A stretch of DNA of 64,000 nt from Capitulum mitella (taxonomy: Eukaryota > Arthropoda > Thecostraca > Pollicipedomorpha > Pollicipedidae), in NCBI GenBank assembly GCA_030062745.1, contig CP099843.1, forward strand, positions 5,457,001 to 5,521,000, in the 5' to 3' direction. The notes below the pieces were generated by a model that saw only the letters and a program-made list of their open reading frames with translations, had not been told where the DNA came from and did no database searches. The position numbers and the translations under genes are program-made. This document shows, in pieces, positions 12,081 to 25,134 of the stretch (within the stretch, counting starts at the first letter, position 1; each line of letters opens with the position of its first letter).

Positions 12081-12716
12081 CTCGACCACGGCCACCCGTC
12101 CTCGACCACGGCCGCCCGTCCTCGACCACGGCCACCCGTCCTCGACCACGGCCGTCCGTCCTCGACCACGGCCACCCGTCCTCGACCACGGCCACCCGTC
12201 CTCGACCACGGCCGCCCGTCCTCGACCACGGCCGCCCGTCCTCGACCACGGCCGCCCGTCCTCGACCACGGCCGTCCGTCCTCGACCACGGCCGCCCGTC
12301 CACGACCACGGCCGCCCGTCCTCGACCACGGCCACCCGACCACGGCCGCCCGTCCTCGACCACGGCCGTCCGTCCTCGACCACGGCCGCCCGTCCTCGAC
12401 CACGGCCGCCCGTCCTCGACCACGGCCACCCGACCACGGCCGCCCGTCCTCGACCACGGCCGCCCGTCCTCGACCACGGCCGCCCGACCACGGCCGTCCG
12501 TCCTCGACCACGGCCGCCCGTCCTCGACCACGGCCGTCCGTCCTCGACCACGGCCACCCGACCACGGCCGCCCGTCCTCGACCACGGCCGCCCGTCCTCG
12601 ACCACGGCCGCCCGTCCTCGACCACGGCCGTCCGTCCTCGACCACGGCCGCCCGTCCTCGACCACGGCCGTCCGTCCTCGACCACGGCCGTCCGTCCTCG
12701 ACCACGGCCGCCCGTC
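12081..12716. repeat. 20-bp GC-rich minisatellite (~33 units)
   Basis: This is a tandem array of the unit ctcgaccacggccNNccgtc, where NN is ac, gc or gt. About 29 units are full-length 20-mers. Four are 14-bp versions lacking the tcctcg portion (near 12333, 12427, 12485 and 12555). One unit has cacg for ctcg at 12301. Because the unit carries no stop on either strand, frames of more than 200 codons run through in several directions, giving repetitive Arg-Pro-Arg-Pro and His-Gly-Arg-Pro peptides. These are not genes: they have no matching splice structure and the same content appears in all frames. The array lies in intron 1, about 2 kb before exon 2. Confidence 0.92.
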
Positions 12717-12719
12717 CCT

Positions 12720-13010
12720 CTCTGAGCGTCTGACGCCTCTGCCTGCGTCAGCGCGGCTCCTCCGAAGGTCGCCGACAGATCACCGCAGCGGACCGCGCTC
12801 CGTCTGTCCTCGTCGGTCGGACCTACCGGCGGCGCCGGAGCCGCTGCCGAGAGCGGCCGGTCGGCTCGGATTACCAGCTCCTCAGCGGCCGTGGAGAACG
12901 GCCCGCGCTGCGCGCCACCGCCGGGTCCGCGGCCGAGGCTGTCATCGGCGCCGTGTGAAGCCGCCAGGTTGCCCCCTCAGCGGTGACGCTCTGCTGGACC
13001 GGGAGGGAGC
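12720..13010. other. CpG-rich island in intron 1
   Basis: This GC-rich block follows the minisatellite directly. It contains ccggcggcgccggag-type words also seen in other islands of the window. It carries no coding signal I can support. The end of a long + frame running through the minisatellite spills into it. Confidence 0.35.
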
Positions 13011-14576
13011 CGGGGCGGGGGGAACGTGTGGCGCGTTCTTACCGGGTTTGCGGGCGTTGACGAGCACGTTCGTTAGGTGCTCAAGATCAATGAGGTGCGC
13101 ATTTTGCAGGTTTGCATGAGGAGTAAGAAAATGGTGGTGCTTACCCAACTTAAAAGTAGGAATAAAAACCAAAGGACAAAACAAAATTGCGGATGTGACT
13201 TGAAGTGCATGTGTCTCTGGACTGTTGCCGATATGCCTGCATCTAACATATGCGACTGGGCTAGAACAGGCAGAGGAAGAAAAGGCCCTACGCAATGAAA
13301 TGATCCAGTTCATTTGTTTGGGTCTGTGGTTTCGTGAACAGGAAAGTCCCCGGCGCTTTTCGGTGCTGAAATTGAGTTAAGCTAATGGCGCAGTGCAGAT
13401 TCTCTACTACGTCTCTCCAAATCTCGAGTGGTCTGCTTCTGTGGAAAATTTACAGCAGAAAACTGATGCACCGTCACAAGGAAGATTTTTAACTGTATCG
13501 GAAGATCTGATGCATCTTTGAAAGCTAAATTATAATTGTCATATTAGGCTTCTACGATGAATCTTATCAACCAAACGATGAATCAACCAAACGCTTCTTA
13601 AGGATCAAAGAAGTGAACTTTACCAAAAGGAAGCTATGGAAACCTCGCGTCCATCGCATATCGTATGAACGAAACAAACGGGATGAAAACGTACCGTTCT
13701 GTCCAAGGATGACGTACCAAGTTTTTCGACCATTCTAATCGCACATCATCAAAGCTGATGCCATTATTCTAGCTCAGCAGTACGTTTAGGGGGAGGGCCG
13801 CTCATTCGCTGCTACAGGCTCTGCTGCATAAAAACAGCGCAAACTTCTTCGCGGAGAAATTGGCGGACCAAGGCTGACAAGCGATGACACCAGCCGGCAC
13901 AGAGTGAGATTCGCAACCGCCGGGCCCCAGTCACCTCATATTCCCCGCACCAGCGCGCTGGTGTCGACTTCTGGTCGAACGCCTGGCTAGATTGGAGTTT
14001 CAGGAGTCCGCTCTTCACCATTCCAATCGGGCGCGACAGATTGAAGCGGAGGGTGATATTTTGCGCTGAGAATGCCAAGGCGAGCGCGGTGGAGGTCCCG
14101 CCGACTGAATGCCGAGCCGCATCCAATTGGCCCTTCCTGTCGCCGTGGCTCTGAAATCAGGCCAGAAAGTGTTCGCATTTAGCTTGGTGTAGTCGTGCAC
14201 TTATGCTACTTTGAGTCGTATTTTTTAGTGTTATTCTGTAAAACATTTTCGATGTTTTGCTCCGCTTTTTTCCCAGTGTGTTTGACACTGCAGGAACATA
14301 TTAGTTTGAGTTCCGTTAGCGGTAATATTTACGAACGTCTGCTGTTTTTGCTAATAATATCACGGAATGTATGTTGAACCCTATTAAAACTCTCGTGAGC
14401 ACATAGAAATCACTAACTTCTCGCACACGGTGGATGGTAGCTTCCGAGTTGGTTTATATGTATCAACCAACATGATGCTCTAATTTCGTGGCCGATATTC
14501 CTACCTGTAATCGTATGTCTGAGGAGGGTAGCGAGGGAAAATGAGCAACTAATTGTTTGAGACTAATGTTTTCTGA

Positions 14577-15400
<824 letters not shown>

Positions 15401-15570
15401 GGTATCTCGTCGTTCACCAGCCTGGCGGCCGAGGAAGGCATCTGCGTGGCCGTGGCGGAGAAGATCCAGCGCAACTCGCGTGAGGCCGACTTCGACCGGA
15501 CGATCGCCCGGCTGGCCACCCGCCCTAGCGCCCGCGGCGTCATCATGTTCGTCGACGAGGACAACATCAG
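15401..15570 (+). CDS. mGluR: mGluR exon 3: ligand-domain lobe 2
   Basis: The exon is 170 bp, entering in phase 0 and leaving in phase 2, with acceptor ..cgccacgcag and donor gtaaaa. It encodes residues 102-157 plus two bases of codon 158 (Arg). The sequence EEGICVAVAEKIQRNSREAD followed by FDRTIARLATRP and GVIMFVDEDNIR matches the family pattern of a beta strand, a variable loop and the strand/helix ending ANEDDIRR. It continues exon 2 directly (GDYGEK / GISSF). Open frame extends upstream of the acceptor but has no family similarity there, so the start is set by the splice site. Confidence 0.94.
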
Positions 15571-17014
15571 GTAAAATGCACGCTCTCGGTCTGCTCGCGT
15601 GTGGCCGCGTGTGGCGGCAAGGGCAACGGGCGGGGGTTAGCGGTGTTAAGCATTTTTGATTCCGTGTTTTGTGCTGTGATTAGTGACACGCTGTCGGTAG
15701 GTTCGTTGACCTGGTGTTGGAACATGGAATTACGACTTGTCATGCATTGTATCAGAACTTGAATGTTCGTGGTCTTAAGCGATGCTAAGGGGTACCACGA
15801 AGGGACAATCGAAATATTTTTAAAAAGGATCGTAATTCAATTCCAAAGTCTCAACACCAAAAGGAATGCAGTCCCAAAATCCTACAGAATCAAAAGCATT
15901 GGCATCCAATCCGTGATCCATTTTGCAATCCTTCTTCTAATAGTTCATTTTCACTGAAACAGCGACAACAGTACGCACCACGGTGATTATTGCTTGTAAT
16001 GGAAGTTGAGCGTCACCTATCGTACCACAAACTTCGACCCATGAATGTTATGAATTCGTGTTTCGTGAAGAGGTGTTAAGTAGAAAACATTGGGAAGAAC
16101 CAGGGGCGGCGGAAGCTATTTCGGGATGGGGGGAAAACTGCTCGCGAATCCAGCCACCCATTGGGTAGAACCTAAAGTACCCATAAATCCTGATTTCCCT
16201 TGGGATTTCCGTCACTTTGTTTTAGGTCCAGACCAGACATGACAAGAAATAGATGTGACAGAATTGCGGTGATGATGATCAAAGAGTGATTGGACTCCCC
16301 GCTGTCCTCCGGTAGAGTATTTTTAGTCTGTAATGATGTATCAATAACACAACAAACATAACGCGCAGTGGAAGGGGGTTTCGCGCTAACGCGCACTGGA
16401 AAGGGGGCATAAAAGTGCCTGCCCTCCGATCTCAAAAACGGAAAGAGCTAGAGACATGGAACTTTATGGTATGGTTGGGCTATAAAAGCGTACATTATGT
16501 GCAGTTTTCATGACCCTAGGTTAATATCTTCAAGGTCAAATGAGGCCGAAAATGTCAACTTTGGACACTTTCTCGGCCCGTACAGGCCATTCCGTACGGG
16601 TTTTCGAACGCATCAGGAAAAAGGCGCGTGTTTCAGCGTTAAATCGTGGGGAACGAAAATTTCCATTCATCTGGCATGTTAACTGAGGATTTCGGGTCGA
16701 GGCCATGTCGGGTCATTGACCTATGGCGTCATTTTTTCATTTTTTACAGATCAGATTTCGAGCAACACGGAATACTGGTGTATCTTGCGCGTAAATAAGG
16801 GCGCTAAACGCATCTTTTGGCGTATTATCAGTAACGATATCTAACATCGGTTCATTTGATCACTTCTAGCGTTTAGTAATTTTCACAAGATCAAAAGAAG
16901 TGAGATCATTGACCTTGGGTGAAGTTTTGGACCTAAAGAAAGTTTTACGTCAACTGTTTTCGCTTAAGTTTTTTCGTTTTAATGAGCCCAATTACACGAT
17001 TGCTATAAGACTAG

Positions 17015-17089
17015 AAATATATATATATATATATATAGATATATATATATATCATATATATATATATATATATATATATGATATATATA

Positions 17090-17140
<51 letters not shown>

Positions 17141-17150
17141 TATATCATAT
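17015..17150. repeat. TA dinucleotide array with GATATATC interruptions
   Basis: About 135 bp of (TA)n is interrupted by gatatata, atcatata and gtgtata. The array is largely self-complementary. It is a microsatellite without coding value, and the tyrosine/isoleucine-rich frames across it are artefacts. Confidence 0.95.
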
Positions 17151-17639
17151 GTTCACCATCACGACTATAGCTACTGCGCACGCGCATATCAACAGAAAAT
17201 CAGGTTAACCTTGAAACCGCATCGCTGGGTCCCTCGTATGTGTAAATCCCTGCAGATAACGGCTTACACTAAAGTGAGTAGTAGACAAAAGGCGGATAAA
17301 AAGATTTAAAAAAAAGATTGTAGAAAGAAGTGCAATCCAATCTGCAATCCAGCCCTTCGTAAAATGGTTTCATTTGACTTGTCATCCTCAAAAAGGATTG
17401 CATTACAGGACTGCAAATCCTACAATCCAAATCCTGATGATTCCTGGCGTCACGGTCCCGAGGACAACGGAGGCCTGCATGCTCCGTGCGTCTCTTCTGT
17501 TGTTCTCCAGTTCGCCGACGGGCCGCATCACCTTTCGAGCGGAGATCGAGTGGCTGTCATCGAGCACAATCTGGCTCCGAGAGCGTTCTCCTGTTCTCGC
17601 CACAGGGCGACCAGGCCGGCATAGCTAGGCCCCCGCCCT

Positions 17640-18090
17640 TGCGGCGCGATCGCGTTTATCATCGAGCCAGTGTCGGCCCGCATTCCGGGCCGCTCTCCGG
17701 AGCGGCCAGACACCTCGCGTGTCACAATCGTCATCAGCGGCGCCGATGTCGGCGGTCGCCGGCCGCCGTCACACCGAACGGGCCCATAACTGTCGCCGCA
17801 CCGTCGCCGCGTCCGATACGGCGGCAAACGCCGACGCCGCCCCATTCGCCGGCCCGGGCCGTCCATTCTCGGCGCGCCGTCGGTCCGTCGCCGCCGCTCC
17901 CCGCTGCGAGAATGTCCCGCCGGCGGCGGAGACGGCCGCGTCCGGTAATTCGACGGCTCCAGAGCGCGGCCTCTGCCGGCTCTCTGCCGCGCCCGGTCAT
18001 GGCGTGACAGGAGATGAAACGAACCTCCACGGCGCCGACCGGGCCGGACGTCGTCGTTTTACGGCGCGGTCGAATTTGCATGCGCTCAGC
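17640..18090. other. CpG-rich island in intron 3
   Basis: About 450 bp are dense in CGCC and CGG, with dispersed short AT motifs (tttatcatcg, ggtaattcg). There is no protein similarity on either strand. It could be an old repeat or a regulatory island; the sequence does not decide. Confidence 0.35.
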
Positions 18091-19959
18091 GAGCGACCGG
18101 CACGGACAGACTGTGGCCCAAACCGCCTCCGCGCCGCGGTAACGGCAACAGGTGCTTCCCGGTCATTCGCAGAACCGTGGACGAGGCTGCGAATGTGCTA
18201 GTTCCACTCTTAGGGGCTGGGAACGTGATCGGAGACTTGTTGAAAGCACTCGAACATTGAGAAATTTGTCCTGACTTGAGCTGTTAAACACTGTTCACTG
18301 TTTGAACTTTGTCATACTCCAACAAAAGACTTCAGACGTCCTGTAACATGAATCACGTTTAGAAAACGTTTAGACCCGTTTTGGGTCCTTCTTGCATAGT
18401 GACAAAATATAGTGGTATCACGAATGCCATTAACATACATGTCATTAACGTTCTAAATAGTATTGAGATGAAATGTAGTTCAACGGGGTTGTACCGAGAG
18501 GTTGACTAAGGGCTCGGTCGGGCTCAAATTTCATCTCCGTTGATTAAAAAGTTTCTGGTTAGGGGAATGTGTGTGGCGACCATCTCGCTACCACTGATTA
18601 AACAAGTTGGGCACCTTCTTTGAAACTTAGAAAAAAGATTTGCGGCGAATGATGGTGTTTATACGTGGAAAATTTGAAGACCGTTTTGCCAGGGATAGTT
18701 ATGATTCCTTTATCGAAAGCAGCAGTGGCGGAGTCCTTCCATGTCACAGCTTTATAACATGGCTGTTATTCGTGCGAAAAAGAAACTATAATATTCTGCT
18801 TATTTCAGCTTTACACTTGGATCCAAAATTCCTTTAAATAAAGCACGAGATCTGCAGTCTTTTTTCTCACACCCGGCTGGGTCAACCAGTGCACTGGGAT
18901 ATCAATGCTCCAAAGAATTTAAGTCTCCGATCTCTAGATATTGACGATTTTCACGTCACAGTCTTATATTCATTTGCAAAGTTTGCAAAGGTTCTTGGAG
19001 TTAAGTGCAAAATTATAAAAAAAAACAGACTAAAGCCATCAGTCCGCCTGCTTTCAGTCTGACGAACTCTGCTGCAGGCGCATAGCCAGGATTTTCCTGG
19101 GGGGGGGGGGGCAATGTCATATCTTGTCATATGCCACTGGCATATGACGAGATTTATGGGAAAAAGCAACAATTTGACATAGTTAACCTTATATTTAACA
19201 CACACGACAAACACGTGATGTTTGCTTTTGTAACACACATATGATCCACTATTCCTTATTCATGCGAAATGGTTACATATCCAGTGCAGCGCTTGGCTCA
19301 GCGGGGGCCATGTCCCATACCCCTTGGCTACGTGCCTTTTATGCTGCGGACGTGCCCTCTTCCCCTTCACTCCTGCACGAATAGTATGGATCTGTCCAGC
19401 CGAATTTGCCACGGCCGGAGAGTTGGCCGACTTGTTGAGTCTGTTTGCCTCGGAAATGGCCTCGATCACGTTGGTATTGGTAAAATATTGACGCTCTCCT
19501 TCCGATGTTCGGCGAAATGGCCTCCGTTCCCTGTCTTTCAGGACCCGGAATCGCTAACTTTGTTCCGTTCCGAGTGCACGGATGGCGCTTAATTACAGCG
19601 ATATTTTTGATATTTTAAACAGGAGTTACTTCATTGCAGTGGGATGACAGAGGTGGGATGACTGGAGCTTATTCTGTTCTTAATTGCGGAGAACAATGTC
19701 ATAAGTATGGTTGCTGGACTGACGTCACCAGGCAGGAGTTTACGAGGAAACGACACGTGACGAGTTTTAGAAAAGTCAAGGTATCCATGACATTTTCATC
19801 TGGATTTGATTTGGAGCATTAGGACGTCGTGGTGCGATAAAACAGATCTTCCTAGATAAATTGAAATAGCGTGACATTAGCGATGACAGCGGCGGATTTT
19901 GTTAGCAGAAATTCTCGACGTAATTCAGCTTTGCGAAGGGCGGTGGCAGACGGCAGCCC

Positions 19960-20480
19960 TGGGCAGGCAGACACATGCAAACTCGGCTTCGGGCTGGCGG
20001 GCTGACGTAAAGGGCATGCACTGGGCACCGTGCCAGGCCGCCTCCAGCTCGGCGGGCCGGCACATTTTTCAGCGCGTCGTCGTCGGCGCGACGGAGGCCG
20101 GCGCGTCGTTTCTCCGACGGTTTGTCGCCGCTGACACGCGCATGATCCGCCGGCCGGCGCCGCCCACGGCAGCTGGGCCCCTGACGCGCCGCCGCCGCCG
20201 GCCGCCGGCCGCCGCCGCCGGACAGTGACCGATGGAGGAGCCTCCGGAGACGCCTGGCCCGGGCGGAATCCTAAGCGGGTCGAGGAGAGGAGGCGATCTT
20301 CACGTCGCAGTCCCGGTCTGCCGCGTCCTCCGCAGCGTCGGTCTGCCGGGTTTGGCGGCGCCGGCGGCGCGGCCGGCCGCCGGGTCGGACGTCGGAGCCG
20401 ATTTTTCGACAGAGGTCGCTCGTCGGCGCCGGCGGCCGACGCGTCGCATTCATCATGCATCTGCTTGCTCGCGATAGGAC
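19960..20480. other. CpG-rich island in intron 3
   Basis: About 520 bp are very rich in GCCGCC and GGCCGG, with tracts such as cgccgccgccggccgccgg. They are open in most frames of both strands without family similarity. The island is followed at about 20714 by an octamer-like motif. Confidence 0.35.
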
Positions 20481-20711
20481 TGACGGCTGCCTTCACGCTC
20501 GGAGGATAACAAAGATGGTCGGGAAGTTTTAAAAGGGTGCGTCCACCAGCGTCGCCGAGCGCCGCTGCCGGCTTCGGACGAGGTGGCGCCATATCGGACG
20601 CGGGACGTCTTCGGCTTCCGCGCCCGGCAGCTCTCGGAAGCCGAGGCTGCAGGGCTGAGCTGCGCTTGCTGTCGGCTATATACGAATAACTGTCGTTTAA
20701 ATTTGCCGGGG

Positions 20712-20723
20712 TATTTGCATATG
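20712..20723. promoter_or_regulatory. POU-type octamer motif (ATTTGCATAT)
   Basis: The string tatttgcatatg contains ATTTGCAT, the consensus octamer bound by POU-domain factors. It lies just 3' of a CpG-rich island in intron 3. A single motif of this length occurs by chance, so it is only a candidate. Confidence 0.2.
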
Positions 20724-22764
20724 CAGGGAAGCAGTGGCCGGATTAGCGGAGGAGTATTTCCACAGGGAATGAGAAAAAGTGTGCTTTGATATTCCGCGGA
20801 GAAATTCACGAAAGTGGGTACCCGCTTTTTTTTGCTTATTTTTGCCGCCGCATGCACGGGGACAAAAACCGCAGCCACGTGTCCACGTGCGGCCGCGGCC
20901 AGTCTTCCGACGGCGCCACAACCACAGCCGTGCCATCCTCCGCAGTCAGGGGTGCCCGGTCACGATACGCTCACTCCTGGGAGCGCGAAGTTCCTATTCA
21001 CCGGCCTGGGTGAGGCACCTCGGTGTTTTCCCGACCCGCCGGGGAGATTGAGTGCCTCTTCTGCGAAGGCACGCGGTTGAACGGCGTCGGCGACTGTCGG
21101 TGAAGGGCGCTGCCTGCGCGCCACCGGAACACGTTTCAATCCGTGCCCGGGACGGAAACAGGCTGATGGCTGGGCCGCAACAGTAGCCGGAATCCGGAAT
21201 TATTTCGGAAGAGTGGGTGTCACGGGGTCTGGCCGCCGGGGCGAAATTGCCAGCGACTGCGAGTGGTTTCGATGACATTGGACCAGATGCGCCGTCATGT
21301 TGAGTTGATGCTCTGACAGGCGTAGGACTTGTGTTAAATTTACTGTTCTGTGAATTCACAGAAGACAAAAGTGTTAGCCCCTTAGTTCAAAATGCCGTAA
21401 TATGTGCAGTCGGGTGCAATGAGGGATCATAACAAACTGTCTGTTCTGCGTAAGACGCTTGTCGCTTCTCGCTACAGGCGCTCATCCTAGAAAAGGATTC
21501 GTTGTATTAGAGTCTCTGTTAGATCCTCTAGTCTCTGTTACGTTCAGAATGATCCTCTGTTAGAATTTCATTTTTGCAATATCGTGTTGCATAGGCGTAG
21601 GAACGAGGGTCAGTGGGTGCCATGGCACCCCACTTTCAGAGAATGCTGAACATTAACCTTATGGCGATGCATGGAAAGAATCGGTTTCAGAACTGGCTTT
21701 GGCACCCACACTTTCTGAAACGTTCCTACACCTAGTGTCGTGTTGCGTTTTGGTCTGCGATACTTACCAGGTACTGACATTCTCCTACATGACTTATCTG
21801 TCAAATAAAAGCAAGAAGTACACAACTCAGGCTTTTTAGACGTCCCATTTTGCGTTTAAATGCGCCCTGGGCACGCATATTTCCCAACATTCATGCAGCT
21901 GGAGAAGACGGATAGCCCAACAGGCTGATCGCGCCCACCTTCCGCGTAATCATGGTAAAAATCGAAGGCAAATATAAGTCCACCTTGTGAATGCAGACTT
22001 TCGTTATCGTCTAGTGTATGTTCTTAAATAAATTTCATCCAGTTTTTTTTTTTTACCAGTGCGATGTCTCTGATAAGATTCCGTATTAAGCAAAGCCAGT
22101 GCGACGCCCACAACCCACTGTAACGTAATATCGCCAAAAATCTCTAAATGAAAACCGACATTGTCCCGATGCTTATCTCATTACATCATCTCTTTCGTCA
22201 GACACCTTCTCGGCCGCTCTTTGTTCACTTGAGGTCCGTGACCGTCCACTCTGAACTCCTGACATAGGTAGAGGCGAACGGGCTGACGTCCCTGCCTTTG
22301 TTCAGTTGCTGGCGTTTAACTGGACCCCCGGCCTCCGGGCCACGCCCTATCTCTGCCTGCGGTTAATACTTTCTTCTGAAGAAATAAGTCGTCACCGTGT
22401 TCTCGTGGTCAGCGGGTGCTCCAGGCTCTCGCAGAAAGCACATTGCTTCTGCACTGGCCGCGGCCGTATACTGTGCCGGTTGATTTTAACCGCACTGCTA
22501 ATGCATTCGGTGAGACGGGCTACGGTCAGTGTCTGGTTTCAGTGCGGTGGAAAACAAGTCGAACGAGAATTGAAGAGGCCAACGCCTGGCCCCTAAAACT
22601 ACAGGCACCACCACTGCCGTAATAAACTGCCACACCAATTGCGTTGTTCTAGGTAACGGCTCATGTTGCGATGTACGTTAAACGTGTCATTGTGAATAGG
22701 ACAAAAAAGCGTGTGTGGCCCTTCCATGGTCAGTTGTTAGGTGACTCAAAAGCCAGGTTCCGAC

Positions 22765-22836
22765 TGCGAAACGAGTTGAACTCATCTTGCTAGATAGGAG
22801 ACACCACCGCTCTACCAACTGAGATACAGACCTCGG
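22765..22836 (-). other. tRNA-like fragment (tRNA pseudogene or SINE head)
   Basis: Read on the minus strand, the block has an A-box-like stretch (tatctcagttggtagagc, complement of 22809-22826) and, about 30 nt further, a B-box-like stretch (gagttcaactcg, complement of 22772-22783). Spacing and order are right for the internal promoter of a tRNA or tRNA-derived SINE. The acceptor stem does not close and the anticodon arm is poor, so it is not a working tRNA. No adjacent SINE tail was recognised. Confidence 0.4.
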
Positions 22837-23179
22837 TTCTATCCAGACTCCTCATTTGTAGCGTAACTGGAAACATTACGAACACAGGTAATAAATGCTG
22901 GCAGTTTATGAGAACGTTTCGGTCAGCTCCAGATGATGCAGACATTTAAGGAATCAAATGCCTCTGTCAAAGGAGGCTCAATACTATCGAACTGCTAAAA
23001 ACACGACACTCCACTGAAACTAAGTACAGCTCATTTCCTTGTCATAGCAGGTCGCATCTGACGAAACCCATAGGTTCTTTCCGCAATTTCCGAGTCCATA
23101 GCCCTACGCCTAGCCGGTTTCCTTCCGATCCCGGTCCCTGGCAAGAAGCTGTAACGACCAAACAGATAGTCAGGCCTGC

Positions 23180-23660
23180 GACTGACCGGCAGACGCGCGC
23201 CCGCTCCTCCGTTGTCCTCCAGCGGCGGACGGCCGCGCCTGTGTCCGCCGCCGGAGCCATCGGTCCCGGGGCCCGCTGCCTACGACAGCCGCCCTCCCCG
23301 CCTGCGGCCATCCCGGCCCGATCCGGCCCGATTCGCCGACGCGGCCGGCGCCTCCCCATCGCCGGCGGCCGTCGCCGGCCATATCCATCGTCCGTCGCTG
23401 AGGCACGCGCTCTATTATCCGTCCGTTCGACGTCCCCGCCTCGGCCGTCGGCGGTGGGTGGAGGAGCGTCGCCGGCCGCCACCAGGAATATGTGCGGGAA
23501 TCAGTAATAGCCCCGGGGAGTGGCCGCTGCTTGTTTATTCATGCGCGCCGCCCGGCTGGGTGCTCCGGCTAGGTGTTGTTCTCTACCTCGTTCGAGAAGA
23601 GGCGGACGGCGTTGGCCAGGTCCCGGCAGCCGTGGCGCCGGCCGCCCCGGCGGCGGCGGT
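23180..23660. other. CpG-rich island in intron 3
   Basis: About 480 bp are GC-rich with many CCGCC and GGCCGG words. Near 23515-23560 there is an embedded gcttgtttattcatgcg motif with forkhead/homeodomain-like character. Long frames on both strands lack protein similarity. Confidence 0.35.
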
Positions 23661-23819
23661 TATCGAACTAACGAGGCCGTGTGCCTGCATGACTGCTAAC
23701 TGGGATAGACGCTGAGGATGTGAGCTTCAGTGAACATCGAAAATTATCGCAGCTCTTCGGCAGCGTTAGCCCTGACATAAATGATGTATTGGTCTTGACT
23801 AAGCGACGACAAACTGAAT

Positions 23820-25134
23820 TTAATCTGCCACCGCCTGATGGAGAGTCAAATGGGACACCCCTCGGTTTTTCTTGAATAATTTCTGAACCGTTAGAGTTAT
23901 CTCCACTAAATCTTCAGTACCTCTTTATCAATCGATTTTTCATAGTCTGACATCAAAACCATTTCCATGCTACGTCAGGGCACGGAGATATGACGTCAAA
24001 AGGAAATTCTTGGGTGCATGTTTTCGCCTTTCCTGGCGGTGGCGCGAACATGCTTCGTTTTTTGGATAATACTCTCCAATATAATGCATGGATTATTTGG
24101 ATTTACAAACGTTACGACCCCACAGGGATAAACGACCGTCAAACGTCAACATTAGAGGTCATGCTAGGTCACATGCATGATGACAGTTGAGCCGATTTTC
24201 ATTGTGGGTGACAGAAGTGGTTGCCATTGACCTTCCCCATCGTTCAAGCCAGACAAGCAAAGCTATATGCGCCTCTTGGCGAGGTTCATCGAATGTAAAG
24301 TGAGATCATGTCAGGTCACGTCATAGGTAAATGTCAAAATGAAATGGAATGCAACATTCATGTGTAACAAATGAATGTCGTTCTGTAGCAAATGGAAGGA
24401 AAAAAAGCGAAAGATCGTTCGTTAGCAGCAGAAAGCAATAATTGTTCCTTGTCAGAAAAATAAGAGTGGCTATCCGTCCTAATCTGGCTTGATTTTGATC
24501 CGACAAAGAGCAGACAGAGTACATTTAATTATCACATGTCATTTCAGTTCTGCGTTTGGCCCAATAAATAATCCCAACAAATAATTGTTGCTCTTTGGCA
24601 GGAAGAGTAATGCAATCTTATCTGACCTGACCTATAATGACCTTGACTGGCTAGACGTCAGTTAATGCAAAACTGGTCATCAGAAGGTCTCACTCTGTCC
24701 TTTTTGTTGCGTGGATTAAAATTGCAGCGGGTAAGTATCGACCTTTCGCAGGTGAATTAACGCTAATATTTCACCTGCCCTAGGTTGACCTTGACCCGGC
24801 ACTTCTCAAGATTTTGGTATGCTTCTGATGCAGAAGGTCGTGGCCTTTCGTTCGATACCTAGTTGAAGACTCTAGGACCACGGCTGCTGATGATATGATG
24901 TACAAACCGATGTCAATTTTTCCGACATCGTGTTATGCGTTTACGTGACCTGTGACGTCATCAGTCACGTGACCAGAGCTGACATAGTATTTTCTGAATT
25001 GCAAGACTCAGGGCCATCAACTGGTGGCAGACAGGTTCAGATCTGACGGTTAGATCCTGAGATAGCACGGGGTGCCATTTTTGACACCCCAGGCGGTCGC
25101 GGGCACAAAAATACGTCAGACGGTGCCGGGTTAA
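23820..25134 (-). mobile_element. TTAA-type non-autonomous element, family B, copy 1
   Basis: The element is bounded by TTAA at 23820-23823 and 25131-25134. The right end reads GGTGCCGGG before TTAA. The left end reads TCTGCCACCGCC after TTAA, a mutated form of CCCGGCACCGCC. Its sequence is the reverse complement of the element at 30646-31932: the stretch near 23930-23970 (catagtctgacatcaaaacc) pairs with the stretch near 31780-31810. No transposase frame is present. TTAA and CCC/GGG ends fit piggyBac-like MITEs. Strand is given relative to copy 2. Confidence 0.7.

Noticed and set aside
11833..13119. Very long open frames on both strands (up to 365 codons) with Arg-Pro-rich repeats
   Set aside because: They are produced by the stop-free 20-bp minisatellite. 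Similar peptides appear in several frames, and no start context, splice pattern or domain supports a gene.
16900..17208. Open frame rich in Tyr and Ile
   Set aside because: It is translation of a TA dinucleotide array.
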